A DNA stretch of 14,561 nt. Origin: an uncultured Clostridium sp. (GTDB lineage: Bacteria; Bacillota; Clostridia; Lachnospirales; Lachnospiraceae). The DNA lies in contig URUZ01000099.1 of assembly GCA_900551225.1 (NCBI GenBank), forward strand, positions 1 through 14,561, in the 5' to 3' direction. The notes below the pieces were generated by a model. It made no database searches. It was not told the DNA's origin and saw only the letters and a list, made by a program, of their open reading frames with translations. Position numbers and translations under genes: made by a program. Shown one piece after another: positions 14,116 to 14,561 of this stretch; within the stretch, counting starts at the first letter, position 1; each line of letters begins with the position of its first letter.

Positions 14116-14561
14116 TCAGACCTGTTCAGAGCGCAGCAGAGCGTCGATTCCGCCGTCCACAAACAGGATGATTCCATTGATGCCGCTGGCCATTGGGGAG
14201 GCCAGGAATACGATGCCGTTAGCGATCTCACCGGCATCCAGGAAGGTCCTGGTGCCGTAGCGGGTGGGAATGGGGATCAGCAGGGCTGCGTCCATCTGGG
14301 CTTCGGTCATGCCCTGGGTCATGGGTGTTGTGGTGTTGCCGGGGGCCACGGAGTTGATCCGCAGGCCGTCCACTGCCCAGGATGGGGAGATCCGGCGCAC
14401 CCAGCGCGCAAGAGCACGTTTGGAGGAGCTGTAGCAGGAGGGCGTCAGGTTCTTGGGAATGGTCTCTGCAAATTCCAGGATGCGGTCCTCATCCATCACA
14501 TCGGACAGCATATCCACCCAGTCCATGCGCACGGTCATGTTGGTGATGGAGTTGGAGGAGG
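14116..14561 (-). CDS. Short-chain dehydrogenase, hydroxysteroid dehydrogenase-like (partial)
   Basis: C-terminal part (about 147 residues) of an NAD(P)-dependent SDR; the Rossmann start with its glycine motif lies beyond 14561. The active-site YSSSK has Tyr at 14431-14433 and Lys at 14419-14421. The Ser pair at the cut edge (codons 14554-14559) gives a Ser-Tyr spacing of 41, against about 13 in classical SDRs. The same long spacing is known in Comamonas 3-alpha-hydroxysteroid dehydrogenase/carbonyl reductase (Ser114, Tyr155). The segment LRINSVAPGNTTTPM and the tail FVDGGIDALLR also resemble that subfamily, as recalled. The insert (about MDWVDML to KNLTPSC) would cover the substrate or dimer region. 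Substrate is not known; steroid, bile acid or another cyclic alcohol is an inference. Confidence 0.8.
   Translation of the reverse strand, partial: SSNSITNMTVRMDWVDMLSDVMDEDRILEFAETIPKNLTPSCYSSSKRALARWVRRISPSWAVDGLRINSVAPGNTTTPMTQGMTEAQMDAALLIPIPTRYGTRTFLDAGEIANGIVFLASPMASGINGIILFVDGGIDALLRSEQV

Overview
The window looks like chromosomal DNA from a Gram-positive anaerobe of class Clostridia, most likely a gut Lachnospiraceae (Enterocloster/Hungatella-like). That placement is an inference. It rests on the gene order pyrH-frr-uppS-cdsA-dxr-rseP-ispG-polC, a Gram-positive-type PolC, use of the MEP isoprenoid route, strong AGGAGG-type ribosome binding sites, and fairly GC-rich coding DNA beside an AT-rich promoter region.

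Positions 1-241 are an AT-rich intergenic stretch with a good extended -10 promoter (TATAAT at 152-157) and a leader of about 78 nt. From 242 to 11593 runs a tightly packed plus-strand housekeeping cluster. pyrH (UMP kinase) and frr (ribosome recycling) come first. uppS, cdsA, dxr, rseP and ispG follow, covering isoprenoid precursor supply, the undecaprenyl carrier, CDP-diacylglycerol and intramembrane proteolysis. An ArsC/Spx-like thioredoxin-fold gene then overlaps the start of polC, which encodes a 1550-residue replicative DNA polymerase with an unusually long Gly/Gln/Ala-rich linker. Most gaps are under 60 nt. The 105-nt frr-uppS gap holds a possible attenuator hairpin, and a candidate internal promoter lies across the end of pyrH.

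From 11621 to 13642 two accessory genes continue on the same strand: a phosphinothricin-acetyltransferase-like GNAT enzyme and a sodium-coupled amino acid transporter of the NSS/SNF family. No terminator separates them from polC, so they may be read through from the cluster. A hairpin with a 20-bp perfect stem at 13693-13747 closes this block and probably serves the convergent genes as well.

The right edge (13759-14561) carries two minus-strand genes 18 nt apart: a small NTF2/SnoaL-fold protein and, cut by the window edge, a short-chain dehydrogenase. The dehydrogenase has the long Ser-Tyr spacing and C-terminal sequence style of hydroxysteroid dehydrogenases of the Comamonas HsdA type. Together they suggest a small two-gene unit for hydroxysteroid, bile acid or similar alicyclic chemistry. 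This is the least explained part of the window. I see no phage, IS element, CRISPR array, tRNA or rRNA, and nothing that amounts to a clearly new defence or mobile system.
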